Under the pieces are notes generated by a model. It was not told the DNA's origin. It ran no database searches and saw only the letters and a list, made by a program, of their open reading frames with translations. This document shows, in pieces, positions 1 through 8,049 of a DNA stretch of 64,000 nt. Within the stretch, counting starts at the first letter, position 1, and every line of letters begins with the position of its first letter. The translations under genes and the position numbers were made by a program. Source of the stretch: Streptomyces brasiliensis (GTDB taxonomy: Bacteria > Actinomycetota > Actinomycetes > Streptomycetales > Streptomycetaceae); contig NZ_BMQA01000018.1 of NCBI RefSeq assembly GCF_014647875.1, forward strand, positions 95,785-159,784, in the 5' to 3' direction.

Positions 1-452
1 GCGGCATCGTCGTCGACACCGGCCAGGTCACCTCCAACCCGGCGGTCCTCGCCGTCGGCGACCCCGCGCGCACCCGCCACGACGGCGAGCTCCTGCCCCG
101 CACCGAGCACTGGGAGGCCGCCCAGCACGACGGAGCGCGGGCCGCCGCCACGATCCTCGGCACCCCGGCACCGGCCGGCACGGCCCCCTGGTTCTGGACG
201 GACCGCTACGGCCGTCACCTGGAAGCCGTCGGCCACATGGACCAGGCGGCGCAGACGGTCCTGCGCGGCTCGCTCGACGACCCGGCGTTCGCGCTCTTCG
301 GCCTGCGCGACGGACACGTCGTCGCGGCTGCCGCGGTCGACGACTCCACCGCCGTACGCGCCGCCCGCCGGATGATCGACCGCCGTGTCCCGGTCGACGC
401 CGACCGGCTCGCCGACCCGGCCGTGAACCTGCGCGCGCTGCTGCGCGGCTGA
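1..452 (+). CDS. Ferredoxin reductase of an aromatic-ring dioxygenase, C-terminal part (5' end outside window)
   Basis: The open frame enters at base 3 and runs about 149 residues to a TGA. It begins in the last part of the FAD/NAD(P)-binding fold (VGDPAR, the FAD-contacting Gly-Asp) and continues through the Reductase_C dimer domain. A stretch like HWEAAQHDGARAAATIL followed by PWFWTDRYG is characteristic of NADH:ferredoxin reductases that feed Rieske dioxygenases, such as the HcaD and BphA4 families. By family it passes electrons from NADH to a ferredoxin that reduces the dioxygenase. The dioxygenase beta subunit follows 59 bp downstream, which supports this role. The alpha subunit and ferredoxin must lie upstream, outside the window. 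The substrate cannot be read from this part. Confidence 0.88.
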   Translation, partial: GIVVDTGQVTSNPAVLAVGDPARTRHDGELLPRTEHWEAAQHDGARAAATILGTPAPAGTAPWFWTDRYGRHLEAVGHMDQAAQTVLRGSLDDPAFALFGLRDGHVVAAAAVDDSTAVRAARRMIDRRVPVDADRLADPAVNLRALLRG

Positions 453-511
453 CGTGCCGCTCCACGGCACACCTCGTACCGCCGTCGGCGGAGAAGGGAT
501 CGAATGACACC

Positions 512-1075
512 GTGAGTACGACGACCGAGCGGCAGCCCGGCACCCGCGCCGACCGCGACACGCACTTCGAGGTCGAGCAGTTCTACTACGAGGAAGCCGC
601 CCTCCTCGACGACGGCCGCTACGCCGACTGGCTGGATCTGCTCGCCGACGACCTCGACTACTGGATGCCCACGCGCACCAACCGGCTGCGCCGTCAGCAG
701 GCGCTGTCGGTGGCCGCGCGGGGCGAGGCCGCGTTCTACGACGAGACCAAGGAGAGCCTGGCCTGGCGCATCCGCCGGTTCGACTCGGGCATGGCCTGGT
801 CCGAGGACCCGCCGTCGCGGACCCGGCACCTGGTGACCAACGTGATGGTCCAGCACATGGATCCGGCCGAGAACCCGCAGTTCACGGCGGACGACCTGCA
901 TGTGCGCTCCGCGTTCCTGGTCTACCGCAACCGCCTCGAACGCGAGGAGAATGTCTTCGCCGGAAGCCGCACGGACGTCCTGCGGCGCGTCGGGGACGGC
1001 CTGCGCGTGGCCCGCCGGACGATCCTTCTGGACCAGAACATCCTCCAGGCGAAGAACATCTCGACCTTCTTCTGA
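512..1075 (+). CDS. Aromatic-ring-hydroxylating dioxygenase beta subunit
   Basis: 187 residues, the usual length of the small (beta) subunit of Rieske ring-hydroxylating dioxygenases (Ring_hydroxyl_B, NTF2-like fold). Typical features are VEQFYYEEAALLDDGRYADW near the N-terminus, the DYWMPTRTNR segment, and the C-terminal end with ARRTILLDQNIL. In this family the beta subunit is structural and supports the alpha subunit, which holds the Rieske cluster and iron. The GTG start is preceded by GAGAAGGGAT. An upstream ATG at about 503 leads to a stop after two codons. Position between the reductase and hydrolase genes indicates one catabolic operon. Similar to HcaF/BphE type proteins; the substrate is unknown. 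Confidence 0.92.
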   Translation: MSTTTERQPGTRADRDTHFEVEQFYYEEAALLDDGRYADWLDLLADDLDYWMPTRTNRLRRQQALSVAARGEAAFYDETKESLAWRIRRFDSGMAWSEDPPSRTRHLVTNVMVQHMDPAENPQFTADDLHVRSAFLVYRNRLEREENVFAGSRTDVLRRVGDGLRVARRTILLDQNILQAKNISTFF

Positions 1076-1105
1076 TCCCCCTTCTCCTTTTTGATGGGAA
1101 CTGTC

Positions 1106-1963
1106 GTGACCGACCTCGAACTCAAGCACCACCGCGTGACCACCTCACTGGGCGAGATCGCCGTGGCCGAGACCGGCGAAGGACCGGTGCTGGTGATGCT
1201 GCACGGCGGTGGGCCCGGTGCCTCCGGTGTCAGCAACTACCACCAGAACCTCCCGGCCCTGGCGAAGCACTTCCGGGTGGTCCTGCCCGACCAGCCCGGC
1301 TTCGGCGACAGCTACCGTCCGACCGAGGAGGACCTGGCCGAGCGGTCCATCACCGAGATCGCTGTCGACGCCCTCTACCAGGCGCTCGACTCCCTCGGCA
1401 TCGACACCTTCCACCTGCTCGGCAACAGCCTCGGCGGCGCGGCCGCGATCGCCATGGCCCAGCAGCGGCCCGAGCGCGTGACCCGGCTGGTGCTGATGGC
1501 CCCCGGCGGCGGCTGGCTGCCCTTCGGGCCGACGCCCACCGAGGGCCAGAAGGAGATGTTCCGCTACTACAACGGCGGCGGACCCAGCGAGAAGAAGATG
1601 GCCGCGTTCATCCGCACCATGGTCTTCGACCACAAGCAGTTCGGTGAGGACGTCGTCCGGGCCCGCTACGAGGCGTCCCTCGACGAGGGCCACATCGCCT
1701 TCTACCACCGCTACAACGCCGCCTTCGCCAAGCGCGGCGGCATGGACCCGCTCTGGCGCGACCTGCACAAGATCAAGGCGCCGACGCTGCTGCTGTGGGG
1801 CCGTGACGACCGCACCATCACCCTCGACGGCGCCCAGCTGATGCTCAAGCAGATCCGTGACGTGCAGCTGCACGTGTTCGGCCGGTGCGGTCACTGGGTC
1901 CAGCTGGAGCGGCAGCGCGAGTTCGAGGAGCTGGTCTCCGGCTTCCTCGCGGAGCAGAAATGA
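1106..1963 (+). CDS. Alpha/beta hydrolase, meta-cleavage product hydrolase type
   Basis: About 285 residues of alpha/beta-hydrolase fold. It has the oxyanion HGGGPGASG motif, the nucleophile elbow GNSLGG (Ser near residue 108), an acid in WGRDDRT and the catalytic His in CGHW. These are hallmarks of the MhpC/BphD/HsaD family, which cleaves the C-C bond of vinylogous 1,5-diketones made by extradiol ring opening. Such an enzyme in a dioxygenase operon implies an extradiol dioxygenase gene nearby, presumably upstream of the window. I prefer the GTG at 1106 because GGGA lies 7 bases before it; TTG 1091 and ATG 1094 are in frame but have only pyrimidine-rich sequence upstream. The stop overlaps the next start (ATGA), so the two are probably translationally coupled. 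Confidence 0.88.
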   Translation: MTDLELKHHRVTTSLGEIAVAETGEGPVLVMLHGGGPGASGVSNYHQNLPALAKHFRVVLPDQPGFGDSYRPTEEDLAERSITEIAVDALYQALDSLGIDTFHLLGNSLGGAAAIAMAQQRPERVTRLVLMAPGGGWLPFGPTPTEGQKEMFRYYNGGGPSEKKMAAFIRTMVFDHKQFGEDVVRARYEASLDEGHIAFYHRYNAAFAKRGGMDPLWRDLHKIKAPTLLLWGRDDRTITLDGAQLMLKQIRDVQLHVFGRCGHWVQLERQREFEELVSGFLAEQK

Positions 1964-2796
1964 GCGGCGGCTGGCTGGACGGGTACGCCGTCCTGATCAC
2001 CGGCGGTGGCGCCGGCCTCGGCCGCGCGGTCACCGAGCGCTTCCTCGCCGAGGGCGCCTCGGTCACCGTCTTCGGCCGCGACAAGGACCAGCTGGACGAG
2101 ACGGTGGCCGCCGCCCCCGACCCGTCCCGGATCCACGCCGTCACCGGTGACGTACGGGACTCCGAGCGACTGCACGCCGCCGTCGCCGAGACTGTCGAGC
2201 GCTTCGGCAAGCTCGACACGCTCGTCGCCAACGCGGGCGTGTGGGACTACCAGCGCCGGCTCACCCGGCTCGGCGCCGAGCAGCTGGACACCGCCTTCGA
2301 CGAGATCTTCTCCATCAACGTCAAGGGCTATCTGCTGGCCGCGGAGGCGGCCTGGCGGGAGCTGGTGAAGACACGCGGCAGCATTGTCATGACGCTGTCC
2401 AACGCCTCCTTCTACGTCAACGGCGGTGGCCCCCTCTACACCGCCAGCAAGCACGCCTGCCTGGGCCTCATGCGCGAACTCGCCTACGAACTCGCCCCCA
2501 AGGTCCGCGTCAACGGCGTCGCATGCGGCGGTATGAACACCGATCTGCGCGGCCCCGAGTCCCTGGCCCTCGGCGACCGCTCGATCTCCGCGTCCTTCGC
2601 CAAGAAGGGCCCGGACTCCGCGCCCCCGCTCATCCCGCTGCACGACTCCAGCACGGACCCGCGCGACTTCACCGGTCCGTACGTCCTGCTCGCGGCCCGC
2701 GACCAGAGCGGCCCCATCACCGGACACGCGATCTCCGTCGACGGCGGCATCGGTGTCCGCGGATTCGCGCACGCCGCGGGCGGCGACGACCTCTGA
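1960..2796 (+). CDS. Short-chain dehydrogenase, cis-dihydrodiol dehydrogenase type
   Basis: 278 residues with the complete classical SDR set: TGGGAGLG cofactor motif at the N-terminus, NAG in LVANAGVWD, a Ser in the TLSNASFY segment, and YTASK as the catalytic Tyr-Lys pair. The overall pattern, with AGVWDY and the late glycine-rich GGIGVRG end, resembles the 2,3-dihydro-2,3-diol dehydrogenases HcaB and BphB, which re-aromatise the dioxygenase product to a catechol using NAD+. Context agrees: it follows the dioxygenase beta subunit and hydrolase genes and starts within the preceding stop codon. The exact diol is not determinable. A general oxidoreductase role is less likely given the operon. 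Confidence 0.88.
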   Translation: MSGGWLDGYAVLITGGGAGLGRAVTERFLAEGASVTVFGRDKDQLDETVAAAPDPSRIHAVTGDVRDSERLHAAVAETVERFGKLDTLVANAGVWDYQRRLTRLGAEQLDTAFDEIFSINVKGYLLAAEAAWRELVKTRGSIVMTLSNASFYVNGGGPLYTASKHACLGLMRELAYELAPKVRVNGVACGGMNTDLRGPESLALGDRSISASFAKKGPDSAPPLIPLHDSSTDPRDFTGPYVLLAARDQSGPITGHAISVDGGIGVRGFAHAAGGDDL

Positions 2797-2855
2797 GCCG
2801 ACGGACGACCCATCCCTGACAACCGACGACGACGAAGCTCGACGAGGAGCCGACA

Positions 2856-4442
2856 GTGACGAGACCCGAGCCGCGCGCCTTCGGCCCGAGCGCCGACCTC
2901 AACCCGGCCACCGCGGTCGCACGCAACGCACGCCACCAGGGCGACAGCGTGGTCGTCCGCTACGCCGGCGGCGACCTGACCTACGCCCGACTGGACGACA
3001 AGGCCGCCCGGCTGGCGAGCGTCCTGCGGGCCGGCGGCGTCGCACCTGGCGACCGGGTGGCCTACCTGGGCCTCAACAGCTCGGCATTCCTGGTGACGAT
3101 GCTCGCGGTCTTCCGGCTCGGCGCCGTCTTCGTGCCGGTCAACTTCCGGCTCGCCGAGCCCGAACTGCGCGGCGTCCTCGGCGGCAGCGGCGCGATGGTG
3201 ATCGTCTGCGAGGAAGGGCACCGTACGAGCGTCGAAGCGGTGCGCGGGGAGACGGAGCTGGGCCGTTTCCTGCTGATCGACGACGACCCGGAGGTGCCGG
3301 CGGCGAGCGAGGCGCCGGGCTGGGAGCCCTGGGCGCCGCTGATCGCCGACGCGCCGCCGAGCGGCGAGCCTGTGCCGCAGCATGCCGACGACCCCGCGAT
3401 ACTGATGTTCACCTCCGGCACCTCGGGCACCCCCAAGGGCGTCGTCCTGACCCACGGCAACGCCTGGTGGAACTCCGTCAACGTCGAACTGCGCCTGGAC
3501 ACCCGCCGCGGCGACGTCACCTACGCCTCCGCACCGCTCTTCCACATAGGAGCCCTGAACACCTTTGTCCTGCGTACCCTGGTCCGCGGCGGGACCGTCG
3601 TGGTGCCCCGCGCGTTCGACCCGCAGGCGTGCCTGGACGATCTCGTGACCCACCGGGTCAATTCGATGTTCGGCGTCCCCCAGATGTTCACGGCGCTGGC
3701 TCGCGTCCCCGGGGTCTTCGACAGCGACCTGAGCGCGCTGCGGTCGGTGGTGGTCGCGGGCGCCCCGGTCTCCCCGTCCCTGATCCGCCTCTACGCCGAC
3801 CACGGCGTCCTCCTCCAGCAGGCGTGGGGTCTGACGGAGACGGCCCCGTTCGCCACCCACCTGCCGGCCGAGCACACCCTGGACAAGGCCGGATCCGCCG
3901 GTATCCCCATGCCGTACACCCAGGTACGGGTCGTCGACGCCGGCACCAACGAGCCGCTGAAGCCGCACGAGCCCGGCGAGATCGTGGCCCGCGGCCCGAA
4001 CGTCACCGTCGGCTACTGGAACAACCCGAAGGCCACGGCCGCGGCCTTCGACAGCGAGGGCTGGTTCCACTCCGGGGACATCGGCTACTTCGACGAGGAC
4101 GGCTTCCTCTACATCGTCGACCGCCTCAAGGACATGATCATCAGCGGTGGCGAGAACGTCTATCCCGCCGAGGTCGAGCGCATCCTGTCCGCCATGCCGG
4201 GCGTCGTGGACGTCGCCGTGGTCGGGGTCGCCGACGAGCAGTGGGGAGAGACCGTCGCCGCCGTGGTGACCGCGGCCGACGACGCGCAGATCACGCTGGA
4301 CGACGTGCGCGAGTACGCCGCCCACCATCTCGCCCGCTACAAGCTGCCCCGCCGCCTGAAGCTCGTCCGGCCGATGCCGCGCAACGCGTCGGGCAAGCTC
4401 GACAAGGCCGTGATCCGGCGTCTGGCGACCGAGGAGAACTGA
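2856..4442 (+). CDS. Acyl-CoA synthetase (AMP-forming), aromatic-acid or fatty-acid type
   Basis: 528 residues of the ANL (AMP-binding) superfamily. The P-loop-like TSGTSGTPKG lies near residue 190, the adenylate-binding WGLTETAP motif in the middle, GDIGYFDEDG and the hinge KDMIISGGENVYPAEVE late, and the C-terminal catalytic Lys in NASGKLDK. The enzyme makes acyl-AMP and then acyl-CoA. As part of the ring-cleavage operon it may activate either the aromatic acid substrate or the acid released by the meta-cleavage hydrolase. GAGGAG sits a few bases before the GTG start. The 59-bp gap after the dehydrogenase holds no terminator that I can see, so it is probably co-transcribed. Confidence 0.88.
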   Translation: MTRPEPRAFGPSADLNPATAVARNARHQGDSVVVRYAGGDLTYARLDDKAARLASVLRAGGVAPGDRVAYLGLNSSAFLVTMLAVFRLGAVFVPVNFRLAEPELRGVLGGSGAMVIVCEEGHRTSVEAVRGETELGRFLLIDDDPEVPAASEAPGWEPWAPLIADAPPSGEPVPQHADDPAILMFTSGTSGTPKGVVLTHGNAWWNSVNVELRLDTRRGDVTYASAPLFHIGALNTFVLRTLVRGGTVVVPRAFDPQACLDDLVTHRVNSMFGVPQMFTALARVPGVFDSDLSALRSVVVAGAPVSPSLIRLYADHGVLLQQAWGLTETAPFATHLPAEHTLDKAGSAGIPMPYTQVRVVDAGTNEPLKPHEPGEIVARGPNVTVGYWNNPKATAAAFDSEGWFHSGDIGYFDEDGFLYIVDRLKDMIISGGENVYPAEVERILSAMPGVVDVAVVGVADEQWGETVAAVVTAADDAQITLDDVREYAAHHLARYKLPRRLKLVRPMPRNASGKLDKAVIRRLATEEN

Positions 4443-4443
4443 A

Positions 4444-4905
4444 ATGATCATGGCACCCACGGTCCCGGCCGGCCTCGCCCTGGGCCCCGGCTGGAACGCC
4501 GTCCACACCTCCCGCGGCCGCGCCGCGGCGGACCTCCGGGTGAGCCGGGACGGGGTGACGGTGGACGTGCGCCTGGAACGCTGCGCGGCGGGCCGCCTGC
4601 GCGACACCTACCCGGTCGGCGCGCACGACGTGGAGGTACGGGTGGGCGCGGGGTGCCCGCAGGCGGTACGCACGGAACTGCTGCGCACGCTGACGGACGC
4701 CGTCCTCGCGGCGGACCCACGCTGCCGTCGGGTCGTGCACGCCGTGCGCGTCGGCGACGCCGACGGCCTGGCGTCGGCGAGGTCGGCCGGCTTCCGCCAC
4801 GCGGTCGACGTCGACCTCGGCCGGGAGGAACTCGGTCTCCTGGTCAAGGAGCCCGACTGGGTGACGGCGACCGACATGGACCTGGACCGCGTACCGGGCG
4901 CCTGA
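4444..4905 (+). CDS. Small acetyltransferase-like (GNAT-related) protein
   Basis: 153 residues starting one base after the ligase stop codon, so translationally coupled and the last gene of the aromatic operon. The C-terminal half, with ADGLASARSAGFRHAVDVDL followed by EELGLLVKEPDWV, looks like the end of a GNAT acetyltransferase fold, in which 'AGFR' is the conserved Ala-Gly-Phe after the acetyl-CoA helix. The N-terminal part is less typical and I do not see a clear Q/RxxGxG/A acetyl-CoA motif. It may be a degenerate GNAT or bind CoA thioesters without acetylating. Substrate unknown. ATG 4450 is an alternative start. Confidence 0.6.
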   Translation: MIMAPTVPAGLALGPGWNAVHTSRGRAAADLRVSRDGVTVDVRLERCAAGRLRDTYPVGAHDVEVRVGAGCPQAVRTELLRTLTDAVLAADPRCRRVVHAVRVGDADGLASARSAGFRHAVDVDLGREELGLLVKEPDWVTATDMDLDRVPGA

Positions 4906-5238
4906 GCACCCGGTCGCCGATCCCGTCGGCAGGTAAGAGAACGACAAGAGTTTCCGAGCCGGGCGAGCGTTCGACCTGCGGTCTTACCCGAACGTGTGAA
5001 TTCTTTGGGAACTCCCATACCTACCTGGAGTCGCACACGCCGGGACAGTGACAAAGCTGGTCGTATCCGTCTACGGCCGGGAGTCTCCCGCGCTGTTCAC
5101 AGCCCCCGTCGGGCAGGAACAGGGCCTCTTGTCCGACGGGCGGCCGTTCCCCGGCCCGGGTTCGTCGCTGTCACGGACCGGACCGGGCCGGGCGCGGTCA
5201 CGTCGCGTGTAGGTCCCCTGCGGTGCACGGTGGGACTC
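4906..5238. other. Intergenic region between aromatic operon and SpoIIE phosphatase gene
   Basis: No convincing gene in 333 bp. The only short symmetry noticed is TGGGAACTCCCA at 5006-5017 (5-bp arms, 2-bp centre), a possible operator or promoter element. A reading frame open from 4996 continues into the phosphatase, but its first 80 residues look non-coding (basic, low complexity). Confidence 0.4.
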
Positions 5239-6366
5239 ATGGTTACCTGGCAGCAACGCTTCACACGGTCGTGGCGGCCGAGCCGTCTGCTGTTGCTGGT
5301 CCCTGCCGGACTCATCGGCGCGATCGTCGGCGCCGACTTCGTGACGCCGTCCGACATCGTGCTCGGCCCTCTCCTCGTTATCGCCCCCGCGGTCTCCGGC
5401 TGGTTCGAGGGCCCCGCGGCCACGGCCGGAGTGGGAGCGGCGGCGGTGGCGGCCCAGGGGTTCATCGGCTGGCGCTCCGGCATGCTGTGGACACGGAACG
5501 TGCTGGTGCAGGTGATCGCCCTGGCCGTGCTCTCCCTGCTGATCGTCGTCTTCTGCGTGGTCCGTGACCGGCGTGCCCGTGAGCTGGCGCAGGTACGGTC
5601 GGTCGCCGAGGCGGCCCAGCGTGTGCTGCTGTGGCCGTTGCCCGGCCGGCTCGGCACCCTGCAACTCGCCTCCGTCTATCTGGCCGCCGAGGAGGAGGCC
5701 GAGATCGGCGGCGACCTGTACGCGGCCGCCCGCAGCCGGGACAGTACCTGGCTGGTCATCGGTGACGTACGGGGCAAGGGCCTGCCGGCCATCGGGGAGG
5801 CGGCTCTGCTGCTCGGCGCGTTCCGCGAGGCCGCGTACCACCATGACGCCCTGCCCGCGCTTGCCGCCTCCCTGGAAGAGAGCGTCACGCGGTACCTGGC
5901 GGACTTCGAGCCCACGGACGAGGCCGGTGAACGCTTCGTGACCGCGCTCCTGCTGGAGATCCCCGACGCCGCCCCCGTCGCGCGCGTCACCAGCTGCGGC
6001 CATTTGGCACCCGTGCTGCTGCGTCCCGGCCATTCCGTGACCGTCCCGGACCTGGCGCCCGCTCCTCCGCTCGGTGTCGGCCTCACCGACCCCGACGACG
6101 TCACGGTCGACGTACTGCCCTTCGCCGTCGGCGACACACTGTTGCTGTACACCGACGGTGTCGTCGAGGCCCGCGACCGGGCCGGCGCCTTCTACCCGCT
6201 CGCGGAACGCGTCGCCCAGTGGGCCGGGCAGCCGCCCGAGTCCCTGCTCCAGCACATCCACCGTGACCTGCTCGGCCACACCGGTGGACGTCTGGGCGAC
6301 GACGCGGCCCTCATCGCCGTCCACCGCACCCGCGCGCACCACCGCATGCTGCATGCAGCCGGCTGA
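5239..6366 (+). CDS. Membrane PP2C-type serine phosphatase (SpoIIE domain)
   Basis: 375 residues. The first 100 form about three transmembrane helices (LLLLVPAGLIGAIVGADF; VLGPLLVIAPAVSGWF; NVLVQVIALAVLSLLIVV), followed by a cytoplasmic linker and a SpoIIE phosphatase domain. PP2C metal motifs are visible: EIGGDLY, VIGDVRGKGLPA, a TSCGHLAPVLLR segment and LLLYTDGVVEARD, with GDDAALI at the end. Streptomyces encode many such phosphatases, usually acting on anti-anti-sigma factors (STAS proteins) in sigma-B-like partner-switching. No STAS or anti-sigma gene is adjacent, so the target is unknown. ATG 5239 has GGTGGGA upstream; GTG 5230 is in frame as an alternative. Confidence 0.88.
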   Translation: MVTWQQRFTRSWRPSRLLLLVPAGLIGAIVGADFVTPSDIVLGPLLVIAPAVSGWFEGPAATAGVGAAAVAAQGFIGWRSGMLWTRNVLVQVIALAVLSLLIVVFCVVRDRRARELAQVRSVAEAAQRVLLWPLPGRLGTLQLASVYLAAEEEAEIGGDLYAAARSRDSTWLVIGDVRGKGLPAIGEAALLLGAFREAAYHHDALPALAASLEESVTRYLADFEPTDEAGERFVTALLLEIPDAAPVARVTSCGHLAPVLLRPGHSVTVPDLAPAPPLGVGLTDPDDVTVDVLPFAVGDTLLLYTDGVVEARDRAGAFYPLAERVAQWAGQPPESLLQHIHRDLLGHTGGRLGDDAALIAVHRTRAHHRMLHAAG

Positions 6367-6531
6367 GAACCGTTGTTCCACCGCAGGCTGAGCAGTGCGT
6401 CGGCCAGGCGTGCGGCTCGAGGGAACCCGAGGAGGAGGCGCCACGGACCACCCCGCTGCGCCCGCGACCCTGAACAGATACGTCGCGCGCCGGCGTTGAG
6501 AGGGGCCCCACCCTGTACGGGGCGAGGCCCT

Positions 6532-6571
6532 TCTCGCGGCCGTTTCGGTTCGGTTCTTTGTGGCCGCGAGA
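6532..6571. repeat. Inverted repeat, 10-bp arms
   Basis: TCTCGCGGCC (6532-6541) is repeated in reverse complement as GGCCGCGAGA (6562-6571) around a 20-base loop. It lies 165 bp after the phosphatase stop. It may act as a terminator or an operator; no T-rich tail follows. Confidence 0.5.
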
Positions 6572-6782
6572 GGTAGGTGAGGGCGCGACGGGATGGAGTG
6601 CGTCCCTGGAGCGAGACGCAGGGTGTGAGTGAACCGCTCCGGGGCTGATGGGAGGCTCCGGACTGTCCCGAGTCCGGCGGAGTCGACTTGCTTGGTTTCA
6701 GCCCAGGCCCAGTGCTGCGTCCCTGCCCGCATTTCCCACGTACACGCTGTCGTCCACGGCGTCGGGCGCCGGCAGCCTGCGC

Positions 6783-6822
6783 GGCAGATATGTATCCACG
6801 GCCGCGCGGCTGTGTATCTGCC
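6783..6822. promoter_or_regulatory. Interrupted palindrome upstream of the response regulator
   Basis: GGCAGATA (6783-6790) and TATCTGCC (6815-6822) are perfect reverse complements 24 bases apart. The spacer contains a self-complementary GCCGCGCGGC (6801-6810). It sits about 105 bp upstream of the response regulator start. This is a plausible operator, possibly autoregulatory. Confidence 0.45.
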
Positions 6823-6928
6823 ACGTATCGACCCCGCCGAAATCCGCGCTGACCAGGGGCCGAGCCCCTCCCGTACGCGGTCCGGTGGGGCATGATGGGG
6901 GACCGACCAGAACCACGCCGCCCGATGG

Positions 6929-7642
6929 ATGCGCGTGTCTGACTCCTCTCCCGTGACGGTCCTGCTCGTCGAGGACGATGATGTGATCCGCAGATCCGTC
7001 GCGATGGCCCTGGAACGATACGGCTACCACGTGACCGTGGCCGGCGATGGGTTGACCGGACTCGAACTCTCCCGTGCAGGCGGGTACGACCTGCTGCTGC
7101 TCGACGTCATGCTGCCGGGTCTGGACGGCATCGGGCTGTGCCGCCGGATCAGGGAGACCAGCATGGACCCCATCCTGATGATGTCCGCGCGCAGCGACTC
7201 CGTCGACGTGGTCTCCGGGCTGGAGGCCGGCGCCGACGACTACGTCGTCAAGCCCGTCGACACCGCGGTCCTGGTCGCCCGGATCCGCTCGCTGCTGCGC
7301 CGGGCGGCGTACGCCCCCTCGGAGCAGCCCGAGCGGGCCGGACGTACCGAGCCGGACGGCCGGCTGGTCTTCGGCGATCTCACCATCGATCCCGCGGCGC
7401 TGGAGGTGTACCGGGACGGCGAGGAGATCGCCCTCGCCCCGACCGAGCTGCGGCTCCTCCTGGAGTTCGCGGCACACCCCGGCGTCGTGCTGAACCGCCA
7501 GACCCTGCTGCGTAACGTGTGGGACTACGGCTGGGACGGCGACTCCCGGGTCGTCGACCTGTGCGTCCAGCGGCTGCGCAAGAAGATCGGCGCCGACCGC
7601 GTCGAGACGGTCCGCGGCTTCGGCTACAAGCTGCGGCGCTGA
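6929..7642 (+). CDS. OmpR-family response regulator (CseB-like)
   Basis: 237 residues with a receiver domain (acidic VEDDD pocket near residues 14-18, phosphoacceptor Asp 59 in LLLLDVMLPGLDG, Lys in YVVKPVD) and a winged-helix Trans_reg_C domain (LAPTELRLLLEFAAHPGVV to GFGYKLRR). The receiver resembles CseB of the Streptomyces cell-envelope stress system. The cognate kinase gene 14 bp downstream is truncated (see the entry at 7657), so this regulator has probably lost its partner and may be orphaned, or be phosphorylated by another kinase. No ECF sigma gene like sigE is adjacent. The start is ATG 6929; GTG 6935 is also possible, as no strong ribosome binding site is visible. Confidence 0.9.
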   Translation: MRVSDSSPVTVLLVEDDDVIRRSVAMALERYGYHVTVAGDGLTGLELSRAGGYDLLLLDVMLPGLDGIGLCRRIRETSMDPILMMSARSDSVDVVSGLEAGADDYVVKPVDTAVLVARIRSLLRRAAYAPSEQPERAGRTEPDGRLVFGDLTIDPAALEVYRDGEEIALAPTELRLLLEFAAHPGVVLNRQTLLRNVWDYGWDGDSRVVDLCVQRLRKKIGADRVETVRGFGYKLRR

Positions 7643-7656
7643 ACCGGAGGGCCGAG

Positions 7657-8049
7657 ATGCCGATCGTACGGGGACTGCTGAACCCCCGTTCCGTGCGCTG
7701 GAAGACCATCTTCCTGGTGACCCTGGCCTGCGCCGCGATGGCACTGACGGTCGGTGTGCTGGTGCACGAGTCGACCCTGAAGCGGTCGATGCACGAGGGC
7801 GCCGGCAAGGCCGCCGAGGCGCTGACGAGGGCGATCCAGGACGCCCGGAACTCCGGCGAGGCACCGCCTCTGGCGGCCCCCGGCGACCTTCCCGACCCCC
7901 TGCTGCGCCAGGTGCGGCTGCACGGCGAGGGCACCTTTTACGAGGACAAGCGGTACGCGCGTCCGCAGGCACCTGGCCGAGACGACGGAGAGGGACCCGG
8001 ACAGCGCCGAACACTTCATCACCGCTCTGCTGGTGGCTGGCCTCTCTAG
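7657..8049 (+). pseudogene. Truncated sensor histidine kinase (N-terminus only)
   Basis: A good start (ATG with GGAGG 6 bases upstream) begins a protein with the N-terminus of a membrane sensor kinase: RWKTIFLVTLACAAMALTVG is the first transmembrane helix, followed by about 80 residues of extracellular domain ending near FYEDKRYA. There the frame departs into arginine- and glycine-rich nonsense and stops at 8047-8049. HAMP, His-box and ATPase domains are absent. From about 7955 another frame carries a SpoIIE-phosphatase fragment, so a deletion has joined two different genes. The reading frame runs into the 3' end of corA on the opposite strand. The remnant could still give a 130-residue membrane peptide. 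Confidence 0.82.
7955..8036 (+). pseudogene. Fragment of a second SpoIIE-type phosphatase gene
   Basis: In the frame beginning at 7952 the sequence reads VRRHLAETTERDPDSAEHF and then ITALLV. The intact phosphatase at 5239-6366 has VTRYLADFEPTDEAGERF then VTALLLEIPD at the equivalent place. The match covers about 27 residues and is lost on both sides. It is therefore an internal slice of a PP2C gene fused downstream of the truncated kinase. It is not identical to the intact gene, so it comes from a paralogue, not a recent duplication of the neighbour. Confidence 0.65.

Larger units (their letters stand above)
6367..6928. other. 560-bp intergenic region with inverted repeats, no gene found
   Basis: I find no open frame here with convincing codon usage on either strand. 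It contains two inverted repeats, listed separately, and lies between the phosphatase gene and a response regulator gene. Its length and the remnants just downstream suggest it may hold eroded sequence. Confidence 0.4.

Noticed and set aside
2484..4607. 707-residue open frame on the minus strand
   Set aside because: Shadow of the acyl-CoA ligase and dehydrogenase genes, which carry clear family motifs on the plus strand.
4996..5238. 81-residue extension of the SpoIIE phosphatase
   Set aside because: Composition is low-complexity and basic; the membrane part begins right after ATG 5239.
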